A stretch of DNA of 64,000 nucleotides from Mycolicibacterium sp. lyk4-40-TYG-92 (GCF_030209435.1 NZ_JARVRX010000001.1:806001-870000); one strand, 5' to 3'. Shown: positions 19,281 through 32,662, counted from the stretch's first letter. A program made the numbers and translations. Notes: generated by a model not told the origin, from the sequence alone.

Positions 19281-22116
19281 CGCGGCGTGCTCCTTCGGGA
19301 TCGACGAGGACGGAACCGGTGACCTCGACGGCCACCAGGGCGCCGTCCACCGGCACGGTGAGGGTGTCTCCGATGCGGGCGTGGCCGCCCCTGACCAACG
19401 CCAGTGCGAACGGCCGGCCCAGCTCGGCGCTGCGGTAGCTCGACGTGACATGGCCGAGCATGGGAACCGGCGGGGGTGGCAACGTGCCGTCGGCCGGGGT
19501 CTCGATGATCTGGGCGCCTTCGGGCAGCACGGTCCGCGCATCGACCGGAAGGAGTCCGACGAACTGCTTGCGGAGCGGGTTGAGGTTCTCGGCGCGAGTG
19601 AAGGAGCGCTTCCCGACGAAGTCGGGCTTCTTCTTCGACACCACCCAGTTCATCCCGAGGTCCTGCGGCGTGACGGTGCCGTCGGTATCCTGCCCGATGA
19701 TGGGGTAGCCCTTCTCGGCCCGCAGCACGTGCATGGTCTCGGTGCCATAGGGTGTGATGCCGTACGGCTCGCCCGCCGCTATCAGCTTCTCCCACAACGC
19801 CGTTGCGTACCAGCCCATGACGTTGACCTCGTACGCCAGCTCGCCCGAGAAACTGACCCGGCCGATCCGGACGTGGACCCCGTCGAGCTGGGTGTCGCGC
19901 CAGGCCATGAACGGGAACGCGTCATTGCTGACGTCGACTCCCGGGAAGACCTTGCCGATGACGTCCCGCGAGCGCGGACCGACGACCGGGAAGGTGTGCC
20001 ACTGCTCGGTGACCGACGTGAGGCGTACGCGCAGGTGCGGCCACTCGGTCTGCAGCCATTCCTCCATCCATTCCAGGATGCGGGCGGCACCGCCCGTCGT
20101 GGTGAACACCTGGAAGCGGTCGTCGGCCAGGCGCATCACGGTGCCGTCGTCGATCACCATGCCGTCGACGCCGCACATGACGCCGTACCGCAGCATGCCG
20201 ACCTTGAGCGTGCTCATCAGGTTGGTGTAGAGCAGGTCCAGGAATGCGCCGGCATCGGGGCCCTGGACATCGATCTTGCCCAGCGTCGAGCCGTCGAGGA
20301 TGCCGACACCCGTTCGGGCAGCGGCGCATTCGCGCAGCACCGCGGTGTCCATGTCTTCTCCGGGCAGCGGGTAGTAGCGCGGACGCTTCCACTGGCCGAC
20401 GTCCTCGAACACCGCGCCGCGGGCGACGTGCCAATCATGCACTGCGGTAACGCGTTCCGGGTCGAACATGCGTCCCCGGCTGCGGCCGGCCAGGGCGGCG
20501 AACGCGACGGGGGTGTACGGCGGCCGGAACGTGGTGACGCCGAGATCGGCCACGGGCACACCCAGCAGTTCGGCGGTGATGCCCGAGGCGATGACGCCGG
20601 AGGTCTTGCCCTGATCGTGCGCCGTGCCGATGGTGGTGTAGCGCTTGATGTGTTCCATCGAGCGCATGCCGGCGCCGACCGCGCGGACCAGATCCGCCAC
20701 CGTGGCGTCCCGCTGGACGTCGACGAACTGCGTGGCACCGTCGGCATCGGGAATCCGCCACAGCACCGCGGGTGCACCCGAGGCCCGAATCGAATCCGAC
20801 TCTCCGGCAAGCGGTTCGGTCTCAGCGGTGAACCCGAGACCGGCCAGGGCGCGGGTGGCGACGGCGCGACCGTCGCGCAGGCAACCGGGCAGGTTGAAGG
20901 TACCTGCGGCCGAACCGGCGACACTCACTTCATCGAGCTCGGCACCCGGAACGAACGCGCCGAGGGCGGCGTCGTACCGCAGGGGACCGCGCACCTGACT
21001 GAAGAGGTGGACCGCCGGATTCCAGCCGCCGCTGATCAGCAGCACGTCGCACGCCAGCTCATCGGATGTACCGCCCGCGCCGGTGACGACGGCGGCGCTG
21101 ACCCGGTTCTCACCGCGGGTGCCGCTGACGACCGACCCGGTCCGCAGCTCGATGCCCCGATCAGCGCACGCCGCAAGTAGGTCCGTGGCGACCGCGTCCC
21201 GGGCATCGACGATCGCGGTGATCGCCACGCCGGCGTCGTACAGATCCAGCGCGGCCTGATAGGCACTGTCGTTGGTGGTGAACACGACGGCCCGCTCACC
21301 GACCTTGACGCCGTAGCGGTGCAGGAAGGTACGGGCGCCGGCGGCGAGCATGATGCCGGGCCGGTCGTTGTCGGTGAACACCACCGGACGTTCATGCGCG
21401 CCGGCGGCGACGATGACGTGCCGGGCCCGGATCCGCCACACGCGCTGGCGGCTTGCCCCGGCGGGCGCGGCGGCGCCGAGGTGATCCGTACGCCGTTGCA
21501 GCGCAAGGACAAAGCCGTCGTCGTAGTGTCCGAATGCGGTGGTGCGCTGCAGGTGCAGCACGTCGGGATAGGTGGCGAGTTCGGCGACCGCGTCGTCGAC
21601 CCACTCCAGTGCCGGGCGGCCGGAGATGGTGTCGGCACTGCCCAGCAGGGCACCGCCGGCCTCGCTCTGCTCGTCGATCAGCACGACGCGGGCGCCGGCG
21701 CGGGCGGCCGTCAGCGCGGCGGCCAGACCGGCCGGGCCGGCTCCGGCGACCAGAACGTCGGCGTGCACGTGGGTCGAGTCGTAGCGCGCGGTGTCGGCGA
21801 TCTCAGCGAGCCGGCCCTGCCCCGGGATACCGCGCGCGACGAGTCCGTCGTACAGCTCAACGGTGGTGGCGAGCAGCATGGGCTCGGGGAAGGGGTACTC
21901 GATCTGGACCAGGCCGCCGGTGTCCTCGGCCCACGCCGAGGTGAAGCCGCGGGGCCGGCCCATCTTGATGCTCGAGGTGACGTGATGCACGCCGTTCGCC
22001 AGCAACGCGGACGCCAGCGTGTCGCCGGCGTGTCCGGTGTACTCCCGGTCGTTGAATGTGAAGGTGTGGACGGTGTTTCGGTCGATTCGACCGCCGTCGG
22101 AGGTGCGCAGGTTCAT
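19273..22116 (-). CDS. soxA: Sarcosine oxidase, alpha subunit
   Basis: 947 residues from ATG 22116 (MNLRTSDGGRIDRNT), overlapping soxD by 4 bases. Order: an N-terminal ferredoxin-like region (FNDREYTGHAGDTLASALLANG), an FAD/NAD-binding region (VLVAGAGPAGLAAALTAARAG near residue 117) and C-terminal aminomethyltransferase (GcvT) domains from about residue 570. The latter transfer the methylene group to tetrahydrofolate. The tetramer oxidises sarcosine to glycine, hydrogen peroxide and 5,10-methylene-THF. Length fits the family (about 950-1000). Confidence 0.95.
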   Translation of the reverse strand: MNLRTSDGGRIDRNTVHTFTFNDREYTGHAGDTLASALLANGVHHVTSSIKMGRPRGFTSAWAEDTGGLVQIEYPFPEPMLLATTVELYDGLVARGIPGQGRLAEIADTARYDSTHVHADVLVAGAGPAGLAAALTAARAGARVVLIDEQSEAGGALLGSADTISGRPALEWVDDAVAELATYPDVLHLQRTTAFGHYDDGFVLALQRRTDHLGAAAPAGASRQRVWRIRARHVIVAAGAHERPVVFTDNDRPGIMLAAGARTFLHRYGVKVGERAVVFTTNDSAYQAALDLYDAGVAITAIVDARDAVATDLLAACADRGIELRTGSVVSGTRGENRVSAAVVTGAGGTSDELACDVLLISGGWNPAVHLFSQVRGPLRYDAALGAFVPGAELDEVSVAGSAAGTFNLPGCLRDGRAVATRALAGLGFTAETEPLAGESDSIRASGAPAVLWRIPDADGATQFVDVQRDATVADLVRAVGAGMRSMEHIKRYTTIGTAHDQGKTSGVIASGITAELLGVPVADLGVTTFRPPYTPVAFAALAGRSRGRMFDPERVTAVHDWHVARGAVFEDVGQWKRPRYYPLPGEDMDTAVLRECAAARTGVGILDGSTLGKIDVQGPDAGAFLDLLYTNLMSTLKVGMLRYGVMCGVDGMVIDDGTVMRLADDRFQVFTTTGGAARILEWMEEWLQTEWPHLRVRLTSVTEQWHTFPVVGPRSRDVIGKVFPGVDVSNDAFPFMAWRDTQLDGVHVRIGRVSFSGELAYEVNVMGWYATALWEKLIAAGEPYGITPYGTETMHVLRAEKGYPIIGQDTDGTVTPQDLGMNWVVSKKKPDFVGKRSFTRAENLNPLRKQFVGLLPVDARTVLPEGAQIIETPADGTLPPPPVPMLGHVTSSYRSAELGRPFALALVRGGHARIGDTLTVPVDGALVAVEVTGSVLVDPEGARRDG

Positions 22117-22391
22117 GAGATGGTCGGCCTCTGCTCGTCGAGTCGGTAGACACGGTCGAATCGGTAGGTGGCGGTGTCGCGGATGGCGTTGAACCAGCGA
22201 CGGCAGCCGGCACTGTGGGTCCAGCGTTCGGCGAACGACCCCTTCGGGTTGGCGCGGAAGAACACGTAGTGCGCCCACTGTTCGTCGGTCAGCGATTGCG
22301 GGTCCTCGGGGTAGGCGACGTGCGCCTGGCCGCCATAGTGGAATTCGGTTTCCTCACGTGGCCCGCACCACGGGCAGTCGATGAGTTGCAT
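22113..22391 (-). CDS. soxD: Sarcosine oxidase, delta subunit
   Basis: 92 residues. The zinc ligands C6, C9, H59 and C63 are all present (DCPWCG; WTHSAGC), matching the zinc site known for the corynebacterial enzyme. It holds the tetramer together. It overlaps soxA by 4 bases and lies 15 bases after soxB. Confidence 0.95.
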   Translation of the reverse strand: MQLIDCPWCGPREETEFHYGGQAHVAYPEDPQSLTDEQWAHYVFFRANPKGSFAERWTHSAGCRRWFNAIRDTATYRFDRVYRLDEQRPTIS

Positions 22392-22406
22392 TGGGGCTCC
22401 TCGGTT

Positions 22407-23645
22407 CTAGTGCGCCACGCCGGCGGCGCCGTGTTCGTCGACCAGGGCTCCGGTGACGAAGCGGTCGAGGCTGAAAGGGGCGACGTAGTCGTGTTCGCGG
22501 CCGGTGGCGATGGTGTCGGCCAGGCACCAGCCGATGCCCGGCGTCACCTTGAACCCGCCGGTGCCCCAACCGGCGTTGAGGTACAGGTTGTCGTAGCCGA
22601 CGCGGCCGACGATCGGTGACGCGTCCGGGCAGACGTCGACGATGCCGGCCCAGGTACGCAGCAGGTGCGCCCGGGCGAACACCGGGAACAACTCCACCGC
22701 AGCGGCCATCTGGCGTTCGATGATGTGGAACGCGCCGCGCTGGCCGTAGCCGTTGTACGAGTCGACGCCGGCACCCATCACGAGTTCGCCCTTGTGGGCC
22801 TGAGATACGTACACGTGCACGGCGTTCGACATCACGATGGTCGGATGCACCGGCTCGAGGAGTTCGGACACCAGCGCCTGCAGCGGGTGACTCTGCAGTG
22901 GCGTGCGGATGCCGAGCATGTCGGTCAGCGTGGAGGTATGCCCGGCCGCGCACAGCGCCACCTGTCCGGCCCCGATGTCGCCGCGCGTGGTGCGCACGCC
23001 GGTGACCCGGTCGCTGTCGGTGACGAATCCGGTGACCTCGCAGTTCTGGATGATGTCGATGCCGGCCTCGTCGGCCCGGCGCGCGAAGCCCCAGGCGACG
23101 TAGTCGTGCTTGGCGATGCCGGCCCGCGGCTGGTAGGTCGCGCCCAGCACCGGATACCGAATGTCACTGGAGATGTTGACGATCGGGCAGAGGTCCTTGA
23201 CCTCTTTGGGTTCCACCCACTCGGCGTCGATGCCGTTGAGCTTGTTGGCCTCGACGCGTCGCACGCTGTCGCGGACGTCCTGCAGGCTGTGCGCCAGGTT
23301 GAGCACACCGCGCTGGCTGAACAGGATCGGGTAGTCCAGATCCTCTTCCAGGCCCTCCCAGAGTTTCAGGGCGTGCTCGTAGATTCGGGCGCTCTCGTCC
23401 CACAGGTAGTTGGACCGGATGAGGGTGGTGTTGCGGGCCATGTTGCCGCCGGCCAGCCAGCCCCGCTCCAGGACCGCGACATTGGTGATGCCGTGGTTCT
23501 TGGCCAGGTAGTGCGCGGTGGCCAGGCCGTGCCCGCCGCCGCCGACGATGACGACGTCGTACGTCTTCTTGGGTTCGGGTGTGCGCCAGAGAAATTCGGG
23601 GTGGTCGGGCAGATGTGCGCCCGGTGGGGTCGTCGGTGCGGTCAC
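22407..23645 (-). CDS. soxB: Sarcosine oxidase, beta subunit
   Basis: 412 residues. It carries the sarcosine-oxidising flavin site, with an N-terminal dinucleotide fold ([23 protein letters not shown]) and the downstream FAD-oxidase phrases [16 protein letters not shown] and [18 protein letters not shown]. The latter is typical of SoxB. Start overlaps the glyA stop by 4 bases (23642-23645). Order glyA-soxB-D-A-G is the usual actinobacterial arrangement. Confidence 0.95.
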   Translation of the reverse strand: MTAPTTPPGAHLPDHPEFLWRTPEPKKTYDVVIVGGGGHGLATAHYLAKNHGITNVAVLERGWLAGGNMARNTTLIRSNYLWDESARIYEHALKLWEGLEEDLDYPILFSQRGVLNLAHSLQDVRDSVRRVEANKLNGIDAEWVEPKEVKDLCPIVNISSDIRYPVLGATYQPRAGIAKHDYVAWGFARRADEAGIDIIQNCEVTGFVTDSDRVTGVRTTRGDIGAGQVALCAAGHTSTLTDMLGIRTPLQSHPLQALVSELLEPVHPTIVMSNAVHVYVSQAHKGELVMGAGVDSYNGYGQRGAFHIIERQMAAAVELFPVFARAHLLRTWAGIVDVCPDASPIVGRVGYDNLYLNAGWGTGGFKVTPGIGWCLADTIATGREHDYVAPFSLDRFVTGALVDEHGAAGVAH

Positions 23646-24958
23646 AGCGAGGCCTCCGTGAGGTCGGGGTAGAGCGGGAAGCGGTGGGCCAGTACGTCCA
23701 CCCGGGCGCGCAGCGCGTCCAGGGCGGCGTCGTCGGCGTCGGGGCGCAGCGCGTGGCTGATGACATCGGCGACTTCGTGGAAGCTGTCCAGATCGAAGCC
23801 GCGGGTCGCCAGCGCCGCGGTACCGATGCGCACGCCCGAGCTCACCATCGGCGGCCGCGGGTCGAACGGAACGGCGTTGCGGTTCACGGTGATTCCCACG
23901 CGGTGCAGCCGGTCCTCGGCCTGTTTGCCGTCCAGTTCGGACTCGCGCAGGTCGACCAGCACGAGGTGGACGTCGGTGCCGCCGGAGACGACGTTGAGGC
24001 CCGCCGCGCGGGAATCCTCCTGCAGCAGGCGCGCGGCCAGAATCGCCGCGCCGTCCAGCGTGCGTTGCTGCCGCTCGCGGAACTCCGGCGTGGCGGCGAG
24101 CTTGAACGACACTGCCTTGGCGGCGATGACGTGCTCGAGCGGTCCGCCCTGCTGGCCGGGGAACACCGAGGAATTGAATTTCTTGGCCAGCGCCTGGTCG
24201 TTGGTGAGGATGATGCCGCCGCGGGGGCCGCCCAATGTCTTGTGCGTGGTCGAGGTGACGACGTGGGCGTGCGGCACGGGCGAGGGGTGCAGGCCGGCCG
24301 CCACGAGGCCCGCGAAATGGGCCATGTCGACCATCAGGTAGGCGCCGACTTCGTCTGCGATGCGCCGGAATTCGGCGAAATCGAGCTGCCGCGGATAAGC
24401 CGACCAGCCGGCCAGGATCAGCTTCGGCCGGCGCTCCCGGGCGATGCGCTCGACCTCGGCCATGTCGACCCGGTGGTCGTGCTCGCCCACGTGATAGGCC
24501 GCGACGTCGTAGAGCTTGCCGGAGAAGTTGAGCTTCATGCCGTGCGTGAGGTGGCCGCCGTGCGCCAGGTCGAGACCGAGGATGGTGTCGCCGGGGGAGA
24601 GCAGCGCCGACATGGCCGCGGCGTTGGCCTGCGCGCCCGAATGCGGTTGCACGTTGGCGTATTCGGCGCCGAAGAGGCTCTTGACCCGGTCGATGGCGAG
24701 TTGCTCGGTGACGTCGACGTATTCGCAGCCGCCGTAGTATCGGCGGCCCGGGTAACCCTCGGCGTACTTGTTGGTCATCACCGAGCCCTGCGCCTGCATC
24801 ACGGCGACGGGCGCGAAGTTCTCGCTGGCGATCATTTCCAGGGTGCTCTGCTGCCGGTGCAATTCGGCGGCGATGGCCCGGTGTACTTGGGGATCCAGGT
24901 CGGCGAGGCTCGCGCTCAGCGTGGGGTTCGTGGCCGCCGGTGCGGTGTCGAGGGTCAT
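23642..24958 (-). CDS. glyA: Serine hydroxymethyltransferase of the sarcosine operon
   Basis: 438 residues. The PLP lysine lies in [15 protein letters not shown], and SENFAP and [18 protein letters not shown] are intact. It joins glycine with 5,10-methylene-THF, both products of sarcosine oxidase, to form serine for SdaA. This is probably a pathway-specific copy rather than the housekeeping GlyA, since it starts the sox operon. Its start is 34 bases from the palindromic element at 24992-25002. Confidence 0.95.
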   Translation of the reverse strand: MTLDTAPAATNPTLSASLADLDPQVHRAIAAELHRQQSTLEMIASENFAPVAVMQAQGSVMTNKYAEGYPGRRYYGGCEYVDVTEQLAIDRVKSLFGAEYANVQPHSGAQANAAAMSALLSPGDTILGLDLAHGGHLTHGMKLNFSGKLYDVAAYHVGEHDHRVDMAEVERIARERRPKLILAGWSAYPRQLDFAEFRRIADEVGAYLMVDMAHFAGLVAAGLHPSPVPHAHVVTSTTHKTLGGPRGGIILTNDQALAKKFNSSVFPGQQGGPLEHVIAAKAVSFKLAATPEFRERQQRTLDGAAILAARLLQEDSRAAGLNVVSGGTDVHLVLVDLRESELDGKQAEDRLHRVGITVNRNAVPFDPRPPMVSSGVRIGTAALATRGFDLDSFHEVADVISHALRPDADDAALDALRARVDVLAHRFPLYPDLTEASL

Positions 24959-24991
24959 GTGGACCTTTCTGACATTGCAGTGTGCTGTGGA

Positions 24992-25003
24992 CTAATATAT
25001 CAG
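24992..25003. promoter_or_regulatory. Island operator site 2 (CTAATATATCAG)
   Basis: Sits in the 117-base divergent region between glyA and the first GntR gene. The first 11 bases are the exact reverse complement of the element at 14470-14480, upstream of sdaA. It overlaps where a glyA core promoter would be. Confidence 0.6.
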
Positions 25004-25075
25004 CTGTCGGTTAGATTAAGATCAGCTCGTGGCCGCGTCAATAGCTGGGCCGCAGATACTTGTGGAGGAGTGACG

Positions 25076-25756
25076 ATGACCCTGACGGAGTTGTCGTTCG
25101 GCGAGCCCGACGGCGCACCGGCTGGTACCGAGACCAATGCGGATCGCGCCTACGACATCGTGCGCGAACGCCTGGTGATGCTGGACATCCGGCCGGGTGA
25201 GCCCATCAACGACGACCGCCTGGCGGCCGAGCTCGGCTTCGGCCGTACTCCGGTGCGGGAGGCCCTCAAACGCCTTGAGCGGGACCGTCTCGTCGTCGCC
25301 TACCCGCGCCGGGGCACGTTCGCCGCGGCTGTGGACATGACGGACCTGGCCGATATCTCCGAGATTCGCAAGCTGCTGGAGCCGACGGCGGCCGCCCGTG
25401 CCGCCCGGGTCGCGACGCCGGACACTCGCGCCCGCCTGACTGCACTGGCGCAGGCGATCGCCGGGATCGACGACGCCGATGACCCCCGAGAGGTCCTCCG
25501 TCACGACGTCCACGTGCACCGCGAGATCTACCGGGCCTCGGGCAATCCGCATCTGGAACAGATCCTCGTCAGCCTCGACGCGCATGCCACCCGGATCTGG
25601 TGCATGTTCCTGGACCGGCTGCCGGGCGTTGCCGGCCATGTCCGCGAACACATCGAGCTGTTGGAGGCGATCGTCGGAGGCGACGAGGCCACGGCGGCGG
25701 CGCTGACGCTGGCCCATGTCTGCGGTTTCGAGAAAGCGATTCGCGCGTTGCTGTGA
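25076..25756 (+). CDS. GntR-family (FCD/FadR type) regulator 1
   Basis: 226 residues from ATG 25076 with GGAGGAG at 25064-25070; an in-frame GTG at 25070 overlaps that site and is less likely. The N-terminal winged helix has GRTPVREALKRLERDRLVVAYPRRGTF-type sequence and the C-terminal half is a helical FCD ligand domain (HDVHVHREIYRASGNPHL). It is divergent from glyA-sox and 136 bases upstream of a paralogue of near-equal length. It probably represses the island in response to an intermediate such as sarcosine, dimethylglycine or betaine (inference). Confidence 0.88.
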   Translation: MTLTELSFGEPDGAPAGTETNADRAYDIVRERLVMLDIRPGEPINDDRLAAELGFGRTPVREALKRLERDRLVVAYPRRGTFAAAVDMTDLADISEIRKLLEPTAAARAARVATPDTRARLTALAQAIAGIDDADDPREVLRHDVHVHREIYRASGNPHLEQILVSLDAHATRIWCMFLDRLPGVAGHVREHIELLEAIVGGDEATAAALTLAHVCGFEKAIRALL

Positions 25757-25815
25757 CGTCTCCGCCGGGTGTTGCCGATCGCCCGCAGCCCGACGTCCCT
25801 GGAGACCACCGGCCC

Positions 25816-25825
25816 TGATATATCA
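25816..25825. promoter_or_regulatory. Island operator site 3 (TGATATATCA)
   Basis: A perfect 10-bp palindrome, the most symmetric member of the TRATATAYYA set. It lies 68 bases before the second GntR gene and touches the separate dyad at 25827-25847. Confidence 0.6.
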
Positions 25826-25826
25826 T

Positions 25827-25847
25827 TGACCTGACCAGATCAGGTCA
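25827..25847. promoter_or_regulatory. Inverted repeat TGACCTGA / TCAGGTCA
   Basis: Perfect 8-bp arms with a 5-base spacer (CCAGA), immediately after operator site 3 and 46 bases before the second GntR start. It is a clear candidate for autoregulation. No T-run follows, and its position inside a promoter argues against a terminator for the upstream gene, though it could also fold in RNA. Confidence 0.5.
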
Positions 25848-25892
25848 GTTGCCGATTGGTGTGGTCGGTGATGTCGGGAAGGCGGGGCGGGC

Positions 25893-26570
25893 ATGAGTGT
25901 TGCGGGTGTGGAACAGCTCGACGACGTTGTCTCCGAGGAGATGTCGTTTGCCGACCGGGCGTACCTGGTGATCCGCGACAAGCTCATCATGCTGGACATC
26001 CGCCCCAATGACGCCATCGTGGAGAACGATCTGGCCGCGGAGCTCGAACTGGGCCGTACGCCCGTCCGGGAGGCCCTCAAACGCTTGGAAGTGGACCGCC
26101 TGGTCGTGTCCTTTCCGCGCAGGGGCACGTTTGCCACGGGGGTCGACGTCGCCGACCTCCGCCATATCTCGCAGATTAGGGTCAATCTGGAACCGGTCGC
26201 TGCGCGCGCGGCCGCCGAGGGCGCCTCTGCCGACGTGCGTGCGGGCCTGCTCAAGCTGGCCGATCTCACCGAAGCGCTCGATGTCGAGAACATTCACCGC
26301 GACGAACTGATGCGTTGGGACCTGCGGGCACACCGAGCGATCTACCGGGCCACCGGAAACCCGCATCTCGAAGACGTGTTGATCCGCTACGACAACCTTG
26401 CGACCCGCATCTTCTGCCTGTTTCTCGACCGCTTGCCGACCGTGGCCCAACACGTCGGAGAGCACGCCGAACTCTTGCGGACCATTGCCGGTGGCGATGG
26501 GGATGCCGCTGCGCAGATTGCCCTCGACCACGTCACGGGATTCGAGAAAGCGATCCGCGCCATCGTTTGA
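25893..26570 (+). CDS. GntR-family (FCD/FadR type) regulator 2
   Basis: 225 residues. The DNA-recognition region is nearly the same as in regulator 1 (GRTPVREALKRLE then DRLVVSFPRRGTF), and both proteins end in GFEKAIRA. The pair therefore looks like a tandem duplication with diverged ligand domains (ALRAHRAIYRATGNPHL-type FCD). Both could bind the same operators while sensing different metabolites. It ends 4 bases from the convergent purU. The ribosome site is weak (GGCGGGGCGGGC before the ATG). Confidence 0.88.
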   Translation: MSVAGVEQLDDVVSEEMSFADRAYLVIRDKLIMLDIRPNDAIVENDLAAELELGRTPVREALKRLEVDRLVVSFPRRGTFATGVDVADLRHISQIRVNLEPVAARAAAEGASADVRAGLLKLADLTEALDVENIHRDELMRWDLRAHRAIYRATGNPHLEDVLIRYDNLATRIFCLFLDRLPTVAQHVGEHAELLRTIAGGDGDAAAQIALDHVTGFEKAIRAIV

Positions 26571-26574
26571 CGCG

Positions 26575-27444
26575 TCAGCTGAAGACGACGGTGCGATGTC
26601 CGTGCAGCAGCACCCTGTTCTCGCAATGCCAGCGCACGGCCCGCGACAGCGCCAGCCCCTCGGCGTCCTGTCCGACGGTGGCCAACCGTGCCGCGTCGAA
26701 TGAGTGATCGATCCGGATTACTTCCTGCTCGATGATCGGTCCCTCGTCGAGGTCTGATGTCACGTAATGCGCGGTTGCGCCAACGAGTTTCACGCCACGG
26801 TCGAACGCCTGGTGGTAGGGCTTGGCGCCCTTGAATCCCGGCAGGAACGAGTGGTGGATGTTGATGGCGCGCCCGCGCAGCTTCTGGCAGGTCTCGTCCG
26901 AGAGCACCTGCATGTAGCGCGCCAGCACCACCAGGTCCGCCTCGAGTTCGTCGACCAGCGCGAGCAATGCGCGTTCGGCCTCGGGCTTGGTGTCCGGGGT
27001 CACCGGGATGTGCACGAACGGCAGCCCGGCCGCCTCTGCCATCGGGCGCAGCACCTCGTGGTTGGACACCACCGCTACCAGTTCACCGCCGAGAGTGCCT
27101 GCGCGCCAGCGGAAGATCAGGTCGTTGAGACAGTGGCCCAGCTTCGAGACCATCACGACGACCCTGGGCTTGCGACGGGTGTCGACGAAGCGGAACGTCA
27201 TCCCGAATTCGGTTGCCACCGGGGCGAACTCGTCGGTCAATTGGGAGATGACGTCAGCGTTGCCGTCGGCGCTGTGCGTGGTGCAGACGAATGTCGTGCG
27301 CTGGAAGAACGCCTGGCTGCGAGTGTCGTCGAACTGTTGGTGCTCGGCGATGTCGAAGTTGCGCGAGAACAGGAACGAACTCACGGCATGGACGATGCCC
27401 GGGCGCTGCGGGCAGCTCAGGGTGAGTGTGACGGTGTGCGGCAT
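26575..27444 (-). CDS. purU: Formyltetrahydrofolate deformylase
   Basis: 289 residues from ATG 27444 (MPHTVTLTLSCPQRPGIVHAV). An N-terminal ACT domain (1-85) precedes a formyltransferase-fold domain with INIHHSFLPGFKGAKPYHQA and ATAHYVTSDLDEGPII, carrying the catalytic Asn-His-Asp set. It hydrolyses 10-formyl-THF to formate and THF. In sarcosine and dimethylglycine degradation it drains the one-carbon load and regenerates THF. It is 17 bases downstream of the dimethylglycine oxidase gene on the same strand. Confidence 0.95.
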   Translation of the reverse strand: MPHTVTLTLSCPQRPGIVHAVSSFLFSRNFDIAEHQQFDDTRSQAFFQRTTFVCTTHSADGNADVISQLTDEFAPVATEFGMTFRFVDTRRKPRVVVMVSKLGHCLNDLIFRWRAGTLGGELVAVVSNHEVLRPMAEAAGLPFVHIPVTPDTKPEAERALLALVDELEADLVVLARYMQVLSDETCQKLRGRAINIHHSFLPGFKGAKPYHQAFDRGVKLVGATAHYVTSDLDEGPIIEQEVIRIDHSFDAARLATVGQDAEGLALSRAVRWHCENRVLLHGHRTVVFS

Positions 27445-27461
27445 GGTTTCCCGATCGGTCG

Positions 27462-30858
<3,397 letters not shown>

Positions 30859-31051
30859 CCGCAACCGCGGATGACGTGGGTTTTCGCGGGTAGCGAGGCT
30901 ATGGGCAGCTCCCGTCGACAGGCAATTGAAAACTCCCTGTAAACGGTGCGGTTCTCTCTTGACAGTGGCTTGTGACTGCCGCCACACTGTTGCATATTAC
31001 GAATTGTGTTGCGCCAGTCGCGTCAAACTCTTTGAGAGGGGCACACACCTG

Positions 31052-31408
31052 ATGCTCGAAATCTGTCCGCTCTCCGACCTCCCGCCCGGCGAGGCTCGGC
31101 GGGTGGAATCCGACCCGCCCATCGCGGTCTTCCACACCGAGGACGGCGAGGTGTTCGCCATCGACGACACCTGTTCGCACCAGGACGCGTCACTGGCCGA
31201 CGGCTGGCTGGAGGGGTGCGACGTCGAGTGCCCGCTGCATGCCTCGCGGTTCAATCTCCGCACCGGAGCGGTCGACGCGCCGCCGGCCAAGCTGCCGGTC
31301 CGCACGCACACCGTCGTGATCTCCGACGGCGTCATCCACGTCGAACTGAGCACCGAGAAGCCCAACCTGCCGCCGGACATCCGGGCTCGACTGGGCGCGG
31401 GGCAGTGA
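31052..31408 (+). CDS. Rieske-type ferredoxin
   Basis: 118 residues from ATG 31052 with GAGAGGGG at 31034-31041. The Rieske [2Fe-2S] ligands C41-x-H43 and C60-x2-H63 are complete (DTCSHQDASL; CPLHASRF). It would shuttle electrons from the FAD reductase encoded next (overlap ATGA, 31406-31410) to the Rieske oxygenase at 32663. The 193 bases upstream include a TTGACA at 30959-30964 that could be a -35 element, but no convincing -10 was found. Confidence 0.88.
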   Translation: MLEICPLSDLPPGEARRVESDPPIAVFHTEDGEVFAIDDTCSHQDASLADGWLEGCDVECPLHASRFNLRTGAVDAPPAKLPVRTHTVVISDGVIHVELSTEKPNLPPDIRARLGAGQ

Positions 31409-32607
31409 TGAGGCACGTCGCGATTGTTGGGGCGTCGCTCGCGGGCCTGTCCGCCGCGAGGGCGCTGCGGGCGCAGGGCTTCGACGGACGGCTGACCGTC
31501 ATCGGCGACGAGGCGCAGCGGCCCTATGACCGCCCGCCGCTGTCGAAGGAATTCCTTTGCGGCAACGTCTCCGAAGCCGACCTCGCCCTGGAATCCGACG
31601 ACGACGATCTGCAGGCGGACTGGCGTTTGGGAGTTGGCGCGGCCAAGCTCGATAGCCGCTGCGGCGCAATCGAACTCGCGGACGGGACGCGCATCGACGC
31701 CGATGGCGTGGTAATCGCCACCGGTTCCCGCGCGCGCCGCTGGCCCGGCTCCGAGGGCATGGCCGGCGTGCACGTGATCCGCACCATCGACGACGCCGTG
31801 ACCCTCCGCGAAGAGCTGGTTCCGGGCGCTGCGCTGGTTGTCATCGGGGCCGGATTCATCGGGGCCGAGGTCGCCTCGACTGCCCGCAAGCTGGGCCTGG
31901 ATGTCACCGTCGTCGAGGCCGCGCCCACCCCGTTGCAGATGCAGCTCGGCGGGTGGCTCGGCGGTGTGGTCGCCGGCGCGCACGCCGCCAACGGAACGAA
32001 ATTGATCTGCGGTGTCGGCGTCACCGGACTCGTCGGTGAGAAGCGGGCACTGCGCGTGCCCGGCGGCATCGGCCGGGTGACGGGCGTCGACCTCGCCGAC
32101 GGACGCCACCTGCCGGCCGACGTCGTCGTCGTCGGAATCGGCGGTGTGGCCAACATCGACTGGCTGCACGGAAGCGGTCTGGAGCTGGGTAACGGCGTGC
32201 TCTGCGGCACCCACGGCCAGACCGCTCTGCCGAACGTCGTCGCCGTCGGAGACTGTGCGGCCTGGCTCGACCCCGCCACCAACGCGCGGCATCGCGTCGA
32301 GCACTGGACCGGTGCACTGGAGCGTCCTGCGCTGGCGGTCGCCTCGTTGCTGGCGGGGGGTGCCCATCAGGAGGCGACGGCGAAGCCGCCGTATTTCTGG
32401 TCCGATCAATACGGATCCCGCATCCAGTTCGCCGGCCTCGCCCGTCCTGATGACGAGATCACCATCGAGGAGGGCAGCTGCGAGGACCGTTGCTTGCTCG
32501 CCACCTATCGGCGCGACGGCCGCCTGGTCGCGGTCCTCGGTATCGACCAGCCCCGGCTCTTCACCCGGTGGCGCCGCCAACTGGTGCCGACGCCAACCGC
32601 GGTCTAG
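31408..32607 (+). CDS. FAD-dependent ferredoxin reductase
   Basis: 399 residues with two dinucleotide folds: FAD (VAIVGASLAGLSAARALR, residue 4) and NADH (LVVIGAGFIGAEVASTARKLG, near 145). The C-terminal reductase domain carries VAVGDCAAW and FWSDQYGSRIQFAG. This is the type that reduces Rieske ferredoxins in three-component oxygenases. The start overlaps the ferredoxin stop by one base. It replaces the FNR-like GbcB reductase used by the Pseudomonas betaine demethylase. Confidence 0.9.
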   Translation: MRHVAIVGASLAGLSAARALRAQGFDGRLTVIGDEAQRPYDRPPLSKEFLCGNVSEADLALESDDDDLQADWRLGVGAAKLDSRCGAIELADGTRIDADGVVIATGSRARRWPGSEGMAGVHVIRTIDDAVTLREELVPGAALVVIGAGFIGAEVASTARKLGLDVTVVEAAPTPLQMQLGGWLGGVVAGAHAANGTKLICGVGVTGLVGEKRALRVPGGIGRVTGVDLADGRHLPADVVVVGIGGVANIDWLHGSGLELGNGVLCGTHGQTALPNVVAVGDCAAWLDPATNARHRVEHWTGALERPALAVASLLAGGAHQEATAKPPYFWSDQYGSRIQFAGLARPDDEITIEEGSCEDRCLLATYRRDGRLVAVLGIDQPRLFTRWRRQLVPTPTAV

Positions 32608-32662
32608 GCCGAAATTCTTGAACCCCAATACAACTCACGACATGACACCGCAAAGGAGCTCG

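Noticed and set aside
23579..25075. Plus-strand open frame that joins the front of GntR regulator 1
   Set aside because: It runs antisense to glyA; the real start is ATG 25076 with a strong ribosome site.
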